Shown: positions 29,650-38,846 of the stretch, in pieces
How the letters are laid out: the number at the start of each line of letters is the position of its first letter
How positions within the stretch are numbered: the stretch's first letter is position 1
Source of the DNA: Echinicola arenosa
GTDB taxonomy: Bacteria > Bacteroidota > Bacteroidia > Cytophagales > Cyclobacteriaceae
Length of the DNA: 64,000 nt
Direction of reading: 5' to 3'
Assembly: GCF_014841125.1 (NCBI RefSeq)
Contig: NZ_JACYTQ010000003.1
Location: 372,001 to 436,000 of the forward strand
The notes under the pieces: model-generated
What the model saw: the letters and a program-made list of their open reading frames with translations, nothing else
The model's database searches: none
What the model was told of the DNA's origin: nothing
Made by a program: the position numbers and the translations under genes

Positions 29650-30828
29650 ATGAATAATTTTGATCATAAAGGAAAGGTAGTCGTTACTTGTAAAGATAGG
29701 TTTGCACCTTATTTGGAGCAGGAACTCAAAGAACTTGGTTTCAAGCCAAAGAATGTCAACAGGACCAGTGTGGAACTGTATGCCAGTCTCAACCAATGTA
29801 TTTTTCTGAATATGCATTTGAGGGTGGCCAGCCATGTCCTTTTTGAAATTAAGTCATTCTATTTGCACCACGCCAAGGATATTTATAGGAGAATTAAGGC
29901 TTTACCTTGGGAAAACTACATCGACAAGGATACTTATTTTTCAGTCGTTTCTCATGTAGAGAATGAAAGTATTAACAACCCCTTATTTGTAAACGTAAAG
30001 GTCAAGGATGCGATCGTCGACCGTTTTAGGGAAAACACAGGAATTAGACCAGATACAGGTTCAGAGTTTGAAGGAGCTGTCATTCAATTGTACTGGAAAG
30101 ACACACAGGCTTCTTTGTTTATCAATACATCGGGAGATACCCTGTCCAAGAGAGGTTACAGAAAGATCCCAGGGAAAGCCCCCATGGCCGAAAATTTGGC
30201 CGCAAGCACCATCATGGCCAGTGACTGGGACAAAAAGGGCCCATTTGTCAATCCTATGTGCGGAGCAGGAACTTTGGCCATTGAAGCAGCTTTGATGGCT
30301 ACTAATAGATTTCCCGGCCTTTTTAGAGATCATTATGCTTTCATGCATATCAAGGGTTATAAAGATGAAATTTACCAAGAACTTAAGGCAGAGCTAGAAG
30401 CCAAAGTCAACGATAATATTTCAACCCAGTTTATTGCTTCGGATTTAAGTGAAAGGGCTATTTACGCTACCCAGGAGAATGCAAAGACTGCGCAAGTTTT
30501 TGATCATATTACCTTTGAGGTTGGTGATTTTGCAGAAACAACTGTCCCTGACAGTGACAATGGGGTCGTTTTCTTTAATCCGGAATACGGTGAAAGGTTA
30601 GGAGAGGAGGATGAATTGGTAGCGATTTATAAAAGAATGGGTGACTTTATGAAGCAAGAATGTGCTGGATATACAGGTTACATTTTTACAGGCAATATGA
30701 ATTTAGGCAAGAGGGTAGGATTGAAACCTAGCAGACGAATAGAGTTTTACAATGGGACAATAGATTGTCGATTGCTTAAGTACGAACTGTACAAAGGAAG
30801 CAAAAAAGGAATTCCGAATAAATCATAA
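29650..30828 (+). CDS. THUMP-domain rRNA guanine N2-methyltransferase (RlmL-like)
   Basis: The product (392 residues from the ATG at 29650) combines an N-terminal THUMP RNA-binding domain (to about residue 155) with a Rossmann methyltransferase domain. SAM motif I is FVNPMCGAGTLAIEAAL, and motif IV reads NPEYGERLGEE rather than the usual NPPY. The pattern TLSKRGYRKIPGKAPMAENLAA is typical of the RlmL/YcbY family that makes m2G in 23S rRNA. The frame stays open leftwards to 29215, but that part lies antisense to mnmA and is rejected. A hairpin follows the stop. Confidence 0.88.
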   Translation: MNNFDHKGKVVVTCKDRFAPYLEQELKELGFKPKNVNRTSVELYASLNQCIFLNMHLRVASHVLFEIKSFYLHHAKDIYRRIKALPWENYIDKDTYFSVVSHVENESINNPLFVNVKVKDAIVDRFRENTGIRPDTGSEFEGAVIQLYWKDTQASLFINTSGDTLSKRGYRKIPGKAPMAENLAASTIMASDWDKKGPFVNPMCGAGTLAIEAALMATNRFPGLFRDHYAFMHIKGYKDEIYQELKAELEAKVNDNISTQFIASDLSERAIYATQENAKTAQVFDHITFEVGDFAETTVPDSDNGVVFFNPEYGERLGEEDELVAIYKRMGDFMKQECAGYTGYIFTGNMNLGKRVGLKPSRRIEFYNGTIDCRLLKYELYKGSKKGIPNKS

Positions 30829-30834
30829 AAAAGA

Positions 30835-30865
30835 AGCCCTTTTCCGAGAGAGTAGGAAAAGGGCT
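30835..30865. terminator. Hairpin terminator
   Basis: An 11-bp perfect stem (30835-30845 with 30855-30865) lies just after the methyltransferase stop. The better T run is on the minus strand (30826-30834 read as T-rich), so it may serve the NlpC/P60 gene arriving from the right as well. Confidence 0.75.
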
Positions 30866-30989
30866 CAATTCATCCAAACTTGGTATTCGGATAAGATAAG
30901 CAACGTTTTTCGTTAACGGACTTTAATTTTAAAACGAATTAACGCATCGATTTATTTTTAAGTCGCTACTTTATACTAGCCTTTTTAAT

Positions 30990-32159
30990 TCAATTCAAGA
31001 CTTTATCCACAGAAACGATATTTTCGCTAGGTACCTGTCTGATTCTTTTGGTTCTTAAATAACGGCCCAATTCATATTCATCAAAATTAGGGCTACTAGG
31101 GTCAAAGCTGCTGATCCTAACCCTTCCCCTGGAGTGAATAAAGGAATTATTTCCTATCCACATTCCTACATGAACAATTCTTTCCGGTCTGTCCTCTGTA
31201 GCTTTTCTACCGAAAAACAATAAGTCTCCAACCCTAAGATTGTCCCAGTCTTTATCGGTATCCACCAACTCACCTTCATTTACTTGCTGAGAAGCATCCC
31301 TTGGAATCACTTGTCCATTGAGGAAATAGATCGTTTTGGTAAATCCACTGCAATCAACCCCCTTGATAGAGGTGCCTCCCCATAGGTAAGGTACTCCCAT
31401 CATATTTTTAGCTGTACTGATCAAGTTATCATCGGTAAGCGACCTACTGGCTACCCAATCGATAAATGGTGCCGCAGTGGATTTATTGATGTATCCTGAT
31501 CTTCCATCAGGCAATGCCACCTCATAATGGCTGTTGGATTCCCCCAACTTTTCGAGGAGGTTTCCTGCAGTGAGATCACTGACCATGGATGCTTCGGATT
31601 CATCTTCATAAACATAACCCAAAAGGCCTGTAAAGATCACTTTCTGGGCATTTTCCCACTTGGCCAATTCAGCATCATCCATTAATTCAATACCAGCTGC
31701 ATCTACCCAAGAAATATAATGATCAGGGGTTTGGATCAAATACCAACTGCCTTCCTGCTTAAGTACATTAACGGGAGTTCCCATAGTAGCTTGAGTCGCC
31801 AGTTCTGCAGAATGTTTTGGAGCACTTCTGATATTGGCCACAGAGATGGTCACCACAGCGTGGGTTCTTCCGTCCAAATCTGCGTCGGGTAACAGGGTAA
31901 CTGCATTGACAAACTCAATTCCAGCACTATCCAATTTTGTTTCCAAAGCTTTCAATGCAACAGGTAAGTTGGTCTCTCCTGCAAGAGTGTCTCCAGACCA
32001 TTGAATATCGAAAAGAGCAACACGTTTATCAGGAGCATATTGTTCTTTGACTGTACTTACCAAATCTGATATATCCTTTTTTTCCTCCTGGTGACAGCCA
32101 AAAGCAAATGCTGTAAGGACAATAAACAGAAAACAAGGGGCAATGTTAATCTTTTTCAT
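30990..32159 (-). CDS. NlpC/P60-family cell-wall hydrolase lipoprotein with SH3 domains
   Basis: The 389-residue product starts with a lipobox signal (AFGC, Cys22). Two SH3-like segments follow: VANIRSAPKHSAEL...GTPVNVLKQEGSWYLIQTP (about 107-150) and a second around 175-230. The NlpC/P60 domain has Cys270 in IKGVDCSGFTK, His330 in VHVGMWIG and His342 in FIHSRGRV, so it should cleave peptidoglycan peptides such as the gamma-Glu-DAP linkage. An N-terminal region (residues 30-100) is not recognised. It is in the periplasm or outer-membrane inner face. Confidence 0.93.
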   Translation of the reverse strand: MKKINIAPCFLFIVLTAFAFGCHQEEKKDISDLVSTVKEQYAPDKRVALFDIQWSGDTLAGETNLPVALKALETKLDSAGIEFVNAVTLLPDADLDGRTHAVVTISVANIRSAPKHSAELATQATMGTPVNVLKQEGSWYLIQTPDHYISWVDAAGIELMDDAELAKWENAQKVIFTGLLGYVYEDESEASMVSDLTAGNLLEKLGESNSHYEVALPDGRSGYINKSTAAPFIDWVASRSLTDDNLISTAKNMMGVPYLWGGTSIKGVDCSGFTKTIYFLNGQVIPRDASQQVNEGELVDTDKDWDNLRVGDLLFFGRKATEDRPERIVHVGMWIGNNSFIHSRGRVRISSFDPSSPNFDEYELGRYLRTKRIRQVPSENIVSVDKVLN

Positions 32160-32202
32160 AATTAGGTAATCTAAAACACAAGTGTAAAATTACTAATAAA
32201 AG

Positions 32203-32230
32203 AAATCCCCGGAAAGTTCACCGGGGATTT
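32203..32230 (-). terminator. Rho-independent terminator of the amidohydrolase operon
   Basis: AAATCCCCGG (32203-32212) pairs with CCGGGGATTT (32221-32230), and the minus-strand continuation is T-rich. It ends the three-gene amidohydrolase operon. Confidence 0.82.
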
Positions 32231-32240
32231 GCTTTGATAC

Positions 32241-33545
32241 TTAGTGCTTTTCCAATCCTGGGTTTCGCTCCAAAAACTCTTGGTACAATCTGATATGTCT
32301 ACTGGTCATCGGTATTTTATAACCATCTATAAAGACATGCATGATTTGGGTACTGGTTTCAAATGGATCACCATCAGAAATGAACAAGGTGGCGCTTTTG
32401 CCCTCTTCAATGGATCCTAGATGATCGTCTACACCGAAGATCTCAGCAGGCACAATGGTAATAGCTTTTAAAGCTTCTTCTTTGCCCATACCATAGGCAG
32501 CTGCAAATCCGGCATTGAAGGGTAAGTTTCTCACATTTTCAGCGTCAGAAGTCCTAATAGCCACTTTGACACCAGCTTCTAACATTTTGCCTGGATTGGT
32601 ATAGGCTGCATCATATCGGTCAGAGCTTCTCGATGGTAAAGCCAATACTGGTCCAGTGATCACAGGAACATCGGCAGCTGCAATTTCATCTGCTACTCGG
32701 AAACCTTCAGATACGCCAGTTAATATGGCATTTTGAACCGCTTTCTCTTTGATCCATTTTAAGGCATTCTTAATATCTTCAGCCTTATTGACTTCAATCA
32801 ATAAAGGCAGTTCACCTCTTACCACTTTGGCCAACTGTTGCATTTCAGGGTAATATTGAAGGTCAGCTTCTGCGTCCTCCAGCTTCATATAAGTACTTGC
32901 TCTTTCCCAAATATCATTGATGTCCTTCAATGCTTTTTCTGCGTCCTTCTTGATTTCATCATCACTTCTTCTGTCCCAGCGGCCCCTTCTTGCAGAAGTA
33001 GGGAAGTTCATCGGAACTCCGTTGAAACCTGTGTACATTTGATCAGGGGTATAGCCGTTCAAATTGATCAAAGCTGCAGTTCCGGGAAAAAGGCCTCCAG
33101 AAGGAACGGACAATACGGTGGTAACACCACTAACTCTTGTCACTGGAATGCTCACCGAGTTTGGGTTAATAGCAGTCAATGCCTGCATATTTGGTGTCAC
33201 ATTACCTATTTCAGAATAATCCTGTGTTTCGGCCAGTGAACCAACTTCCACCAAACCTAAACGGGTTCCAGAATCAATCATACCAGGGTAGATAAATTGA
33301 CCGGAACAGTCAATTTCTGTTGCTCCACTTGCACTTAGACCCGTACCAATATTTGAAATTTTACCATTACTGATCAATACATCTGTATTTTCCAGAATCC
33401 CATTGGTTACCGTAACCACGGTAGCTCCCCTTAAAAGAAAGGAGCCTCCTTCTGGCTTCAGTACTTCCCCTTCAATTTGCCCATAAGAAAGCACAGGCAG
33501 AAGGAAGAATAAAAGCACATATATCGTTAAATTAATTTTTCTCAT
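32241..33545 (-). CDS. Amidohydrolase-like exported protein lacking metal ligands (third gene of operon)
   Basis: The 434-residue product has a signal peptide ending SYGQ and the overall layout of an amidohydrolase-superfamily protein (FLLRGATVVTVTNGILENTD at the start, VDDHLGSIEEGKSATLFISDGDP near the end). Where active enzymes carry DAHxH it has DSGTR (residues 91-95), and the later metal histidines are missing too: the strand equivalent to FTHVNEGFKV reads LTGVSEGFRV. I therefore infer a non-catalytic or differently acting relative. It follows the intact amidohydrolase by 36 bp and ends at a terminator. Confidence 0.8.
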   Translation of the reverse strand: MRKINLTIYVLLFFLLPVLSYGQIEGEVLKPEGGSFLLRGATVVTVTNGILENTDVLISNGKISNIGTGLSASGATEIDCSGQFIYPGMIDSGTRLGLVEVGSLAETQDYSEIGNVTPNMQALTAINPNSVSIPVTRVSGVTTVLSVPSGGLFPGTAALINLNGYTPDQMYTGFNGVPMNFPTSARRGRWDRRSDDEIKKDAEKALKDINDIWERASTYMKLEDAEADLQYYPEMQQLAKVVRGELPLLIEVNKAEDIKNALKWIKEKAVQNAILTGVSEGFRVADEIAAADVPVITGPVLALPSRSSDRYDAAYTNPGKMLEAGVKVAIRTSDAENVRNLPFNAGFAAAYGMGKEEALKAITIVPAEIFGVDDHLGSIEEGKSATLFISDGDPFETSTQIMHVFIDGYKIPMTSRHIRLYQEFLERNPGLEKH

Positions 33546-33581
33546 TTTATATATAATTTCCTAATTATCAAATAATTAAAA

Positions 33582-34973
33582 TCAATGAGTATGGTTAAAA
33601 GCTGCAGCTTCTTGCATAAACAATTCCACACCATGCATACATCGCTCATCTTCTGCTTTAAGGTAAACAGGTTCTACCATTTCTGTGGGGCTAACCTTTA
33701 TTCTTTGGTCATCTTCATCTTCATTGATATCAAAATATTTGACACCATCTATAAAGGTCATTTGTGGCACAGCATAAACCGAAAGAGGGTGATGGTCAAA
33801 AATAACCAGATCGCCTTGCTTACCTTCCTCTATGGAGCCTACAAATTCATCAATACCCAATTGCTTTGCAGGATTGATGGTAATCAATGATAGTGCTTGC
33901 TCGTCTGTCAAACCGCCATATCGTTGTGTTTTAGCCGCTTCATGATAAAGATGACGAATCAGTTCATCGGAATCGGAGTTGATAGAAGTAACCACATCGT
34001 TTTCCATCAAGATGGCAGCATTATAAGCAGTGGAGTAATACACTTCAAATTTATAAGCCCACCAATCGCTGAAAACAGATGCTCCCATAGTATATTTTGC
34101 CAATTCAGGAGCTACTTTAAAGCCTTCATTTACATGGGTAAACACCAACTTATCCACACCAAAATCCCTACAAACATTGATCAACATATAGATTTCATCA
34201 GCCCTGTAAGAGTGGCAATGGATGATGATTTTACCATCTAGGATATCAGCCAGGGTCTGTAATCTCAAATCATAAGTAGGAGGGGTAGCGGTGTTGTTTT
34301 TTTTGCCCTTTACCGAATTGTAACTTTCCCATGCCTTTTTGTACTGTTGCGCTTCAGCAAAACCATTTCGAATAATCGCTTCAACACCCATTCTGGTTCT
34401 AGGTTGGATGTTTTTACCACGACCATGTACTCTGGTAGGATTCTCTCCCAAAGCAAACTTAATCGTTCTGGGAGCTTCTTTCATGAAAATGTCTTCAGGA
34501 TTAGAAGTGCCATACCTGAATTTCATGGTAATACTTTGTCCACCAATGGCATTGGCAGATCCATGAAGTCCATGTGCCACAGTAGTACCTCCAGCAAGGG
34601 CCCTATAGATACCAACATCAAAAGGGTTGACCACATCGGCCATGGATACTTGTGCTGTAATGGGTGCTGAGGCTTCATTGACCACGTCCAAAGCCAGATG
34701 ACTGTGGGCATCAATAATACCTGGCATCAAAAATTTCCCAGTAGCATCTATGGTTTCAATATTTCCAGATGCGGAAAGGTCTTTCCCTATTTTCTTGATA
34801 ATTCCATCTTCTACCAAGACATCTGTTTCTTCCAAAGTCCCTTGTGTAACTGTCAGCACCGTGGCATTTTGGATTAAAACGTCGCCTTTAGGTGTTTGTG
34901 CATACAAAGATTTTGCTCCAAACAATACGATTGAGAGCATGATATATGTAAATTTCTTCATAGTTCCCATCAT
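33582..34973 (-). CDS. Exported amidohydrolase with intact metal site (second gene of operon)
   Basis: The 463-residue product has a signal peptide (KSLYAQ) and the full metal-dependent hydrolase signature: DAHSHLALD with His90 and His92, a lysine-region FRYG, IIHCHSYRADE, FTHVNEG and a late Asp in INSDSDE. Such enzymes cleave amide or cyclic-amide bonds, including imidazolone- and dipeptide-type substrates. I keep the first ATG at 34973 because it overlaps the stop of the preceding gene as TAATG, a sign of coupling; another Met 12 bp in is possible. Substrate unknown. Confidence 0.88.
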   Translation of the reverse strand: MMGTMKKFTYIMLSIVLFGAKSLYAQTPKGDVLIQNATVLTVTQGTLEETDVLVEDGIIKKIGKDLSASGNIETIDATGKFLMPGIIDAHSHLALDVVNEASAPITAQVSMADVVNPFDVGIYRALAGGTTVAHGLHGSANAIGGQSITMKFRYGTSNPEDIFMKEAPRTIKFALGENPTRVHGRGKNIQPRTRMGVEAIIRNGFAEAQQYKKAWESYNSVKGKKNNTATPPTYDLRLQTLADILDGKIIIHCHSYRADEIYMLINVCRDFGVDKLVFTHVNEGFKVAPELAKYTMGASVFSDWWAYKFEVYYSTAYNAAILMENDVVTSINSDSDELIRHLYHEAAKTQRYGGLTDEQALSLITINPAKQLGIDEFVGSIEEGKQGDLVIFDHHPLSVYAVPQMTFIDGVKYFDINEDEDDQRIKVSPTEMVEPVYLKAEDERCMHGVELFMQEAAAFNHTH

Positions 34974-36649
34974 TATAAGTTAAAATCCGGCTCTTTGGTG
35001 GCAGTAAAAGGGAATGTCCCCATGTCTTTGATACTGAGGTTTCCTTCAAATTCATTTCCACTCAATGTACCTTTGGTATTTACAACTATTTCTTGCCCTT
35101 GAACGATGATGGAAAAGGTATAAGAAAGCTCTTTACCATCATAATGGACGTTTTCTAGTTGACGGGTTACTTGTCCGCTTCCATCTGGATCATCTACCAG
35201 AATCTCACCCTTTAAATTACCTGACTCCTGAGCAAATGTAATGGTACCTTTGGAAGTACCTCCGGGAGTTTCAGACGTATAATTCCATTTCCCCACTACA
35301 TCTTCTACATTTTCATTTTTCTTTTTGGATTTTGAAGCTTCATATTCAAACAAATAACCATCAGCCATCACATATTTAATTTTAGCATCCTTACTAAAAA
35401 GGCTGTCAGTAGTCAATACAAGGTTGGCCAGTTTCCCTTTTTCAACTGTTCCAGTATAAGAACTAATCCCTAGCATATTAGCTGGGTTTGTTGTTAAAGC
35501 TGCCAATGCTCCTTCTTCACTCAAGCCGTTTTCAATCATGGTTTGAATGTTTTTGAATACGTCACCATTTTTTGCTCCTTTGGAACTAAATGCAAATGGG
35601 ATTCCTGCTGCTTCAAATGAAGCTGCTTCAGACAAGGCTTCTTTATAGGCGGCAACCACTCTTTCATGGGCTTTTTTAGCCTCTTCGGTGGCATCCTCCA
35701 TTTTTGCTTTCGAGGCTTTGTCATCAGGAAGGTCTAGGGATAACACTATCTTAGCGTCAGCACCCTTGATATCTTCAGCTAATTTGCTTCCTTCTTTTAC
35801 ACCAGTGATGACAACATCAAATCCCAATTCTTTCTTAAGCCTTAAAACTCGTCTAATTTCCAATTCATCTTCAGCTTCAAAAACAACAGGGATTTGGCCA
35901 TTGATTACTTTATAAAATGCTTCTAGGCTTGGATCTTTTTCAGGCCTATTAATCCCATTTCCCTTTTCTTTGAAGAGCGAAGCATGTTCATATTTGAGCT
36001 GGGCATTTTTATAAAGTTCCCTCCATTTGGCCATTAAGCCTAGGATGGTTCCTGGATAAACACCTCTCGCCGTTTCAAACTGTGCATAAAGCCCTGTGGA
36101 TTCGGCAAGTATGTTGGTTGATTCTTTATCACCATAAACGACCAGGGCAGTTTGACCAGGCAGCATTTCTCCTTTTGGAACTAATTGTGCAATGGAAAAA
36201 CCTGCTTTCCTCCAATTGGTGATTTCTCCATTATTAATATCCCAGTATTGAAGCACTTCTCTTTCAGGAGTGATACCTGCCACTTCATTACTTGGATCAG
36301 AGGGGTCCATATCATCAGACCTTTTTACGTCCTCAGGCTTGCTTACTCCAGCTTCGGATGCTACATCAATGAAACCCGCATATACAAATAAAGAATCTCC
36401 CTTGATGACTTGTGCATCAATAGGAATATTTAAATCATTACCGACGGCTTTGATCAAGCCATCCTTTAAAATAATGGTAGCACTGGAAATACTTTTACCA
36501 GGCTGAGTAAAAACAGTTGCATTAGTAATGGCGTAAGTTCCTGTAATCCTTCTTTGTCCAGAGTGATCGCTCTGTGCAAAAGCTGGATTGATAAACAGCA
36601 AACAAAACATCAACACTAAATACATTAAAGTGTTTTGTCTTTTAATCAT
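34973..36649 (-). CDS. Amidohydrolase-like exported protein lacking metal ligands, with extra C-terminal domain (first gene of operon)
   Basis: The product (558 residues from the ATG at 36649) begins with a signal peptide (NPAFAQ). Residues of about 35-430 resemble an amidohydrolase (YAITNATVFTQPGKSISSAT, LGISSYTGTVEKGKLANLVL), but the DAHxH position reads DVASE (95-99) and no replacement His pair is seen. Residues of about 435-558 form a beta-rich domain (VGKWNYTSETPGG, TITFAQESGNLKGEI) absent from its two neighbours. A longer GTG start at 36724 is unlikely because it hides the signal peptide. It starts the operon. Confidence 0.78.
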   Translation of the reverse strand: MIKRQNTLMYLVLMFCLLFINPAFAQSDHSGQRRITGTYAITNATVFTQPGKSISSATIILKDGLIKAVGNDLNIPIDAQVIKGDSLFVYAGFIDVASEAGVSKPEDVKRSDDMDPSDPSNEVAGITPEREVLQYWDINNGEITNWRKAGFSIAQLVPKGEMLPGQTALVVYGDKESTNILAESTGLYAQFETARGVYPGTILGLMAKWRELYKNAQLKYEHASLFKEKGNGINRPEKDPSLEAFYKVINGQIPVVFEAEDELEIRRVLRLKKELGFDVVITGVKEGSKLAEDIKGADAKIVLSLDLPDDKASKAKMEDATEEAKKAHERVVAAYKEALSEAASFEAAGIPFAFSSKGAKNGDVFKNIQTMIENGLSEEGALAALTTNPANMLGISSYTGTVEKGKLANLVLTTDSLFSKDAKIKYVMADGYLFEYEASKSKKKNENVEDVVGKWNYTSETPGGTSKGTITFAQESGNLKGEILVDDPDGSGQVTRQLENVHYDGKELSYTFSIIVQGQEIVVNTKGTLSGNEFEGNLSIKDMGTFPFTATKEPDFNL

Positions 36650-36935
36650 ACAAGTTAGAGATAGGTTGGTATTTATACTTTTGTTAGAAACCTTTAAACT
36701 AGTAAAAGATTTATTTTTGGCCACAGCTTATTTTTTGAAAGGCATTATTTTTTTTGGAAGGTAATTTTTTTTTAGCCTTAAAAACATTTAAAGGCATAAA
36801 AACAAGTTCAAACCGCAAATAACATAATACGAAAATAAAACAGAGGAAATCGTGTTTATACGAATGGTTTTTGTTAATAGAATTATGACTAAAAGTCTAT
36901 ATTTTTAGGAATTAAAGTAATTTTATTAATCTGTC

Positions 36936-37295
36936 ATGAAGGATATTTTAGTGATTGAAGATGACCAGTTAATTTTAAAAATGGTAGAATTCCGTCTTAA
37001 AAAGGAGGGGCACAATGTAAGTATTGCAGAAGATGGAAATCAAGGTATTCAAGCATTGGAAGAGCACTGTCCAGACCTAATTATTACAGATATCATGGTG
37101 CCGTTTAAAAGTGGGATCGAGATCATTGAATTCGCAAAATCCAAATACCCTGACTGTCCCATCATTGTTCTTAGTGCCTTGGGAGAAGAAGAAGGTACTG
37201 TTATGGAAGCTTTTAATATGGGGGTATCCGATTTTGTTCCTAAGCCTTTTAATCCAAACGAGCTGGCTATCAGAGTTAGGCGGCTCATTAACTAA
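36936..37295 (+). CDS. Receiver-only response regulator (CheY-like)
   Basis: The 119-residue product is a lone receiver domain. The acidic pair is Asp9-Asp10 (VIEDDQL), the phosphorylated aspartate is Asp52 in IITDIMVP, the switch residue is Ser80 and the conserved lysine is Lys103 in VPKPF. There is no output domain, so it must act by binding a partner. It is the first gene of the run up to 42709 and lies 15 bp ahead of a membrane HEAT protein, which is a natural candidate partner. No histidine kinase is in the window. Confidence 0.93.
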   Translation: MKDILVIEDDQLILKMVEFRLKKEGHNVSIAEDGNQGIQALEEHCPDLIITDIMVPFKSGIEIIEFAKSKYPDCPIIVLSALGEEEGTVMEAFNMGVSDFVPKPFNPNELAIRVRRLIN

Positions 37296-37310
37296 AGGGA
37301 GTTTGTTGAA

Positions 37311-38846
37311 GTGATAAAAAAAGTTTGCTATTTCATTGTTTTTCTTTCGCTTGGCTTAGTCAATACCTCAGAAGCTTTTCAAGAGAAGGATTCTCTAGTT
37401 ACTACTACATTTTTGAAAAAAGTAGGTAGGGTAGAATCTATGACTTTCAAGGTATCTAAAAATGATGATCAAACGAATAGCCTACCAGGGGAAGTAGCCA
37501 AAGAGTTTAATGACTTTAACCAGGCATTATCTTACAGAGACTCGCTACTTTTAACTGGCTTTGGCGATGCTGCTATTAAGTTTTACATATTTGATGAAGA
37601 AAAAGCTTTTGATGGAGTAAAGGAATACATTTCCATAATTAAGACAAATGACCTTTTTATTCCTGAAACAGAAATCATGGAGGCTAAAAATGAGATACTT
37701 TTGGCAGCCAATAAGCTGGATTTCAAAGCCTATTATACGTTAAGAAGCAGGATTTTTAATGATATTAAATTTATGATCCTGATGGGGATATTGACCCTTT
37801 TTATCATCACGTTCTTGGTATTATTATTTTTTCTCACTTTCGTAAGGTCAAAAAATAGAAATAAGGCCAATAGGATAAAGTTATACCAAAGTATCGTCGC
37901 AGATCCATTGAGTAATTTGTTGTTTACTTATGAACTTGAAGAAATTCAAGCTATGGACTACCAACAAATAAAAGGAATTTTCAATACGGAATATTTCGAA
38001 GAGAGCCTGTTCAAGGACACCTTGATAAAAGAAATTATCTATGTGAATAAAAACTTGAAGGGGGATTTTAAAGATAAACTGAAAGAAATATACCTGATCT
38101 TAAAGTTGAACAACTTTTCCCTAAAGAAGCTTAAGAGCAAAAACTGGGAAGACCAAGCATCCGGAATAGTAGAGCTTCATGAGATGAATATCAAAGAAGC
38201 TGTGCCGCAGTTAACACCATTGCTGCAAAGCAAGGTTTTCCTTGTGCGTACCAATGCAGTGAGGGCCTACTTGCACCTTTCTCCCAGCAAAGACCTCAAG
38301 TTTTTGGCCGATCAGGATTTCCCTCTTTCAAGATGGCAACAAATGTCTTTGTATAGGGTGATCAAACAAATCTCAAAAAACGAACAAGTCAAAGTAATTA
38401 ACCTTCTTGATTCCGATAATCCCAGTATCAGGGTATTTGGAATTAAATTGGTTCGCCTCTTGGGCAGAATGGACAGGATTTCAGAATTATCAAAAATGTA
38501 CCCTATAGCTACTTTAGCTGAAAAGGTAGAAATTTTAATCACTTTCAAATCTCTCAATGCATTTACCGAACTGGATTTGACCCACCGGGCTTTTTTGGGG
38601 CCTGAACCAAAGTTATCGGTTTTGGCAGCGGAGCTGATGGGCGTGATAGGAGATGAATCATCTGCAGATTTACTTTTTGAAAAGTTAAAACAAAAAGGCA
38701 ACTCATTTGAGTTATTAAAAAGCATGATGGTGAGTTTGTTCAGTCTTGATAAGCAGAAGTTCGAAACAGTTGTGGAACAGCAGGATAATGAACAGTTGTA
38801 TAAATTGAGAGCACATATTAAAGATTCTTTATTAGCCTATGTATAG
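37311..38846 (+). CDS. Membrane-anchored HEAT-repeat protein
   Basis: The 511-residue product starts with GTG and a signal-like hydrophobic segment. Residues of about 25-150 would be periplasmic, residues 154-178 form a transmembrane helix (FMILMGILTLFIITFLVLLF), and the rest is cytosolic with HEAT-type helical pairs (ASGIVELHEMNIKEAVPQLT, FLVRTNAVRAYLHLS). It could pass a signal between the receiver protein encoded just upstream and the glycosyltransferase encoded just downstream, whose gene it overlaps by 8 bp. That link is inferred from context only. Confidence 0.75.
   Translation: MIKKVCYFIVFLSLGLVNTSEAFQEKDSLVTTTFLKKVGRVESMTFKVSKNDDQTNSLPGEVAKEFNDFNQALSYRDSLLLTGFGDAAIKFYIFDEEKAFDGVKEYISIIKTNDLFIPETEIMEAKNEILLAANKLDFKAYYTLRSRIFNDIKFMILMGILTLFIITFLVLLFFLTFVRSKNRNKANRIKLYQSIVADPLSNLLFTYELEEIQAMDYQQIKGIFNTEYFEESLFKDTLIKEIIYVNKNLKGDFKDKLKEIYLILKLNNFSLKKLKSKNWEDQASGIVELHEMNIKEAVPQLTPLLQSKVFLVRTNAVRAYLHLSPSKDLKFLADQDFPLSRWQQMSLYRVIKQISKNEQVKVINLLDSDNPSIRVFGIKLVRLLGRMDRISELSKMYPIATLAEKVEILITFKSLNAFTELDLTHRAFLGPEPKLSVLAAELMGVIGDESSADLLFEKLKQKGNSFELLKSMMVSLFSLDKQKFETVVEQQDNEQLYKLRAHIKDSLLAYV

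Noticed and set aside
33585-34983. Several plus-strand frames opposite the amidohydrolase gene
   Set aside because: They mirror the codon structure of a well-supported minus-strand enzyme and show no family features.
36650-36724. GTG-started N-terminal extension of the first amidohydrolase-like gene
   Set aside because: It would bury the signal peptide that begins at the ATG at 36649.
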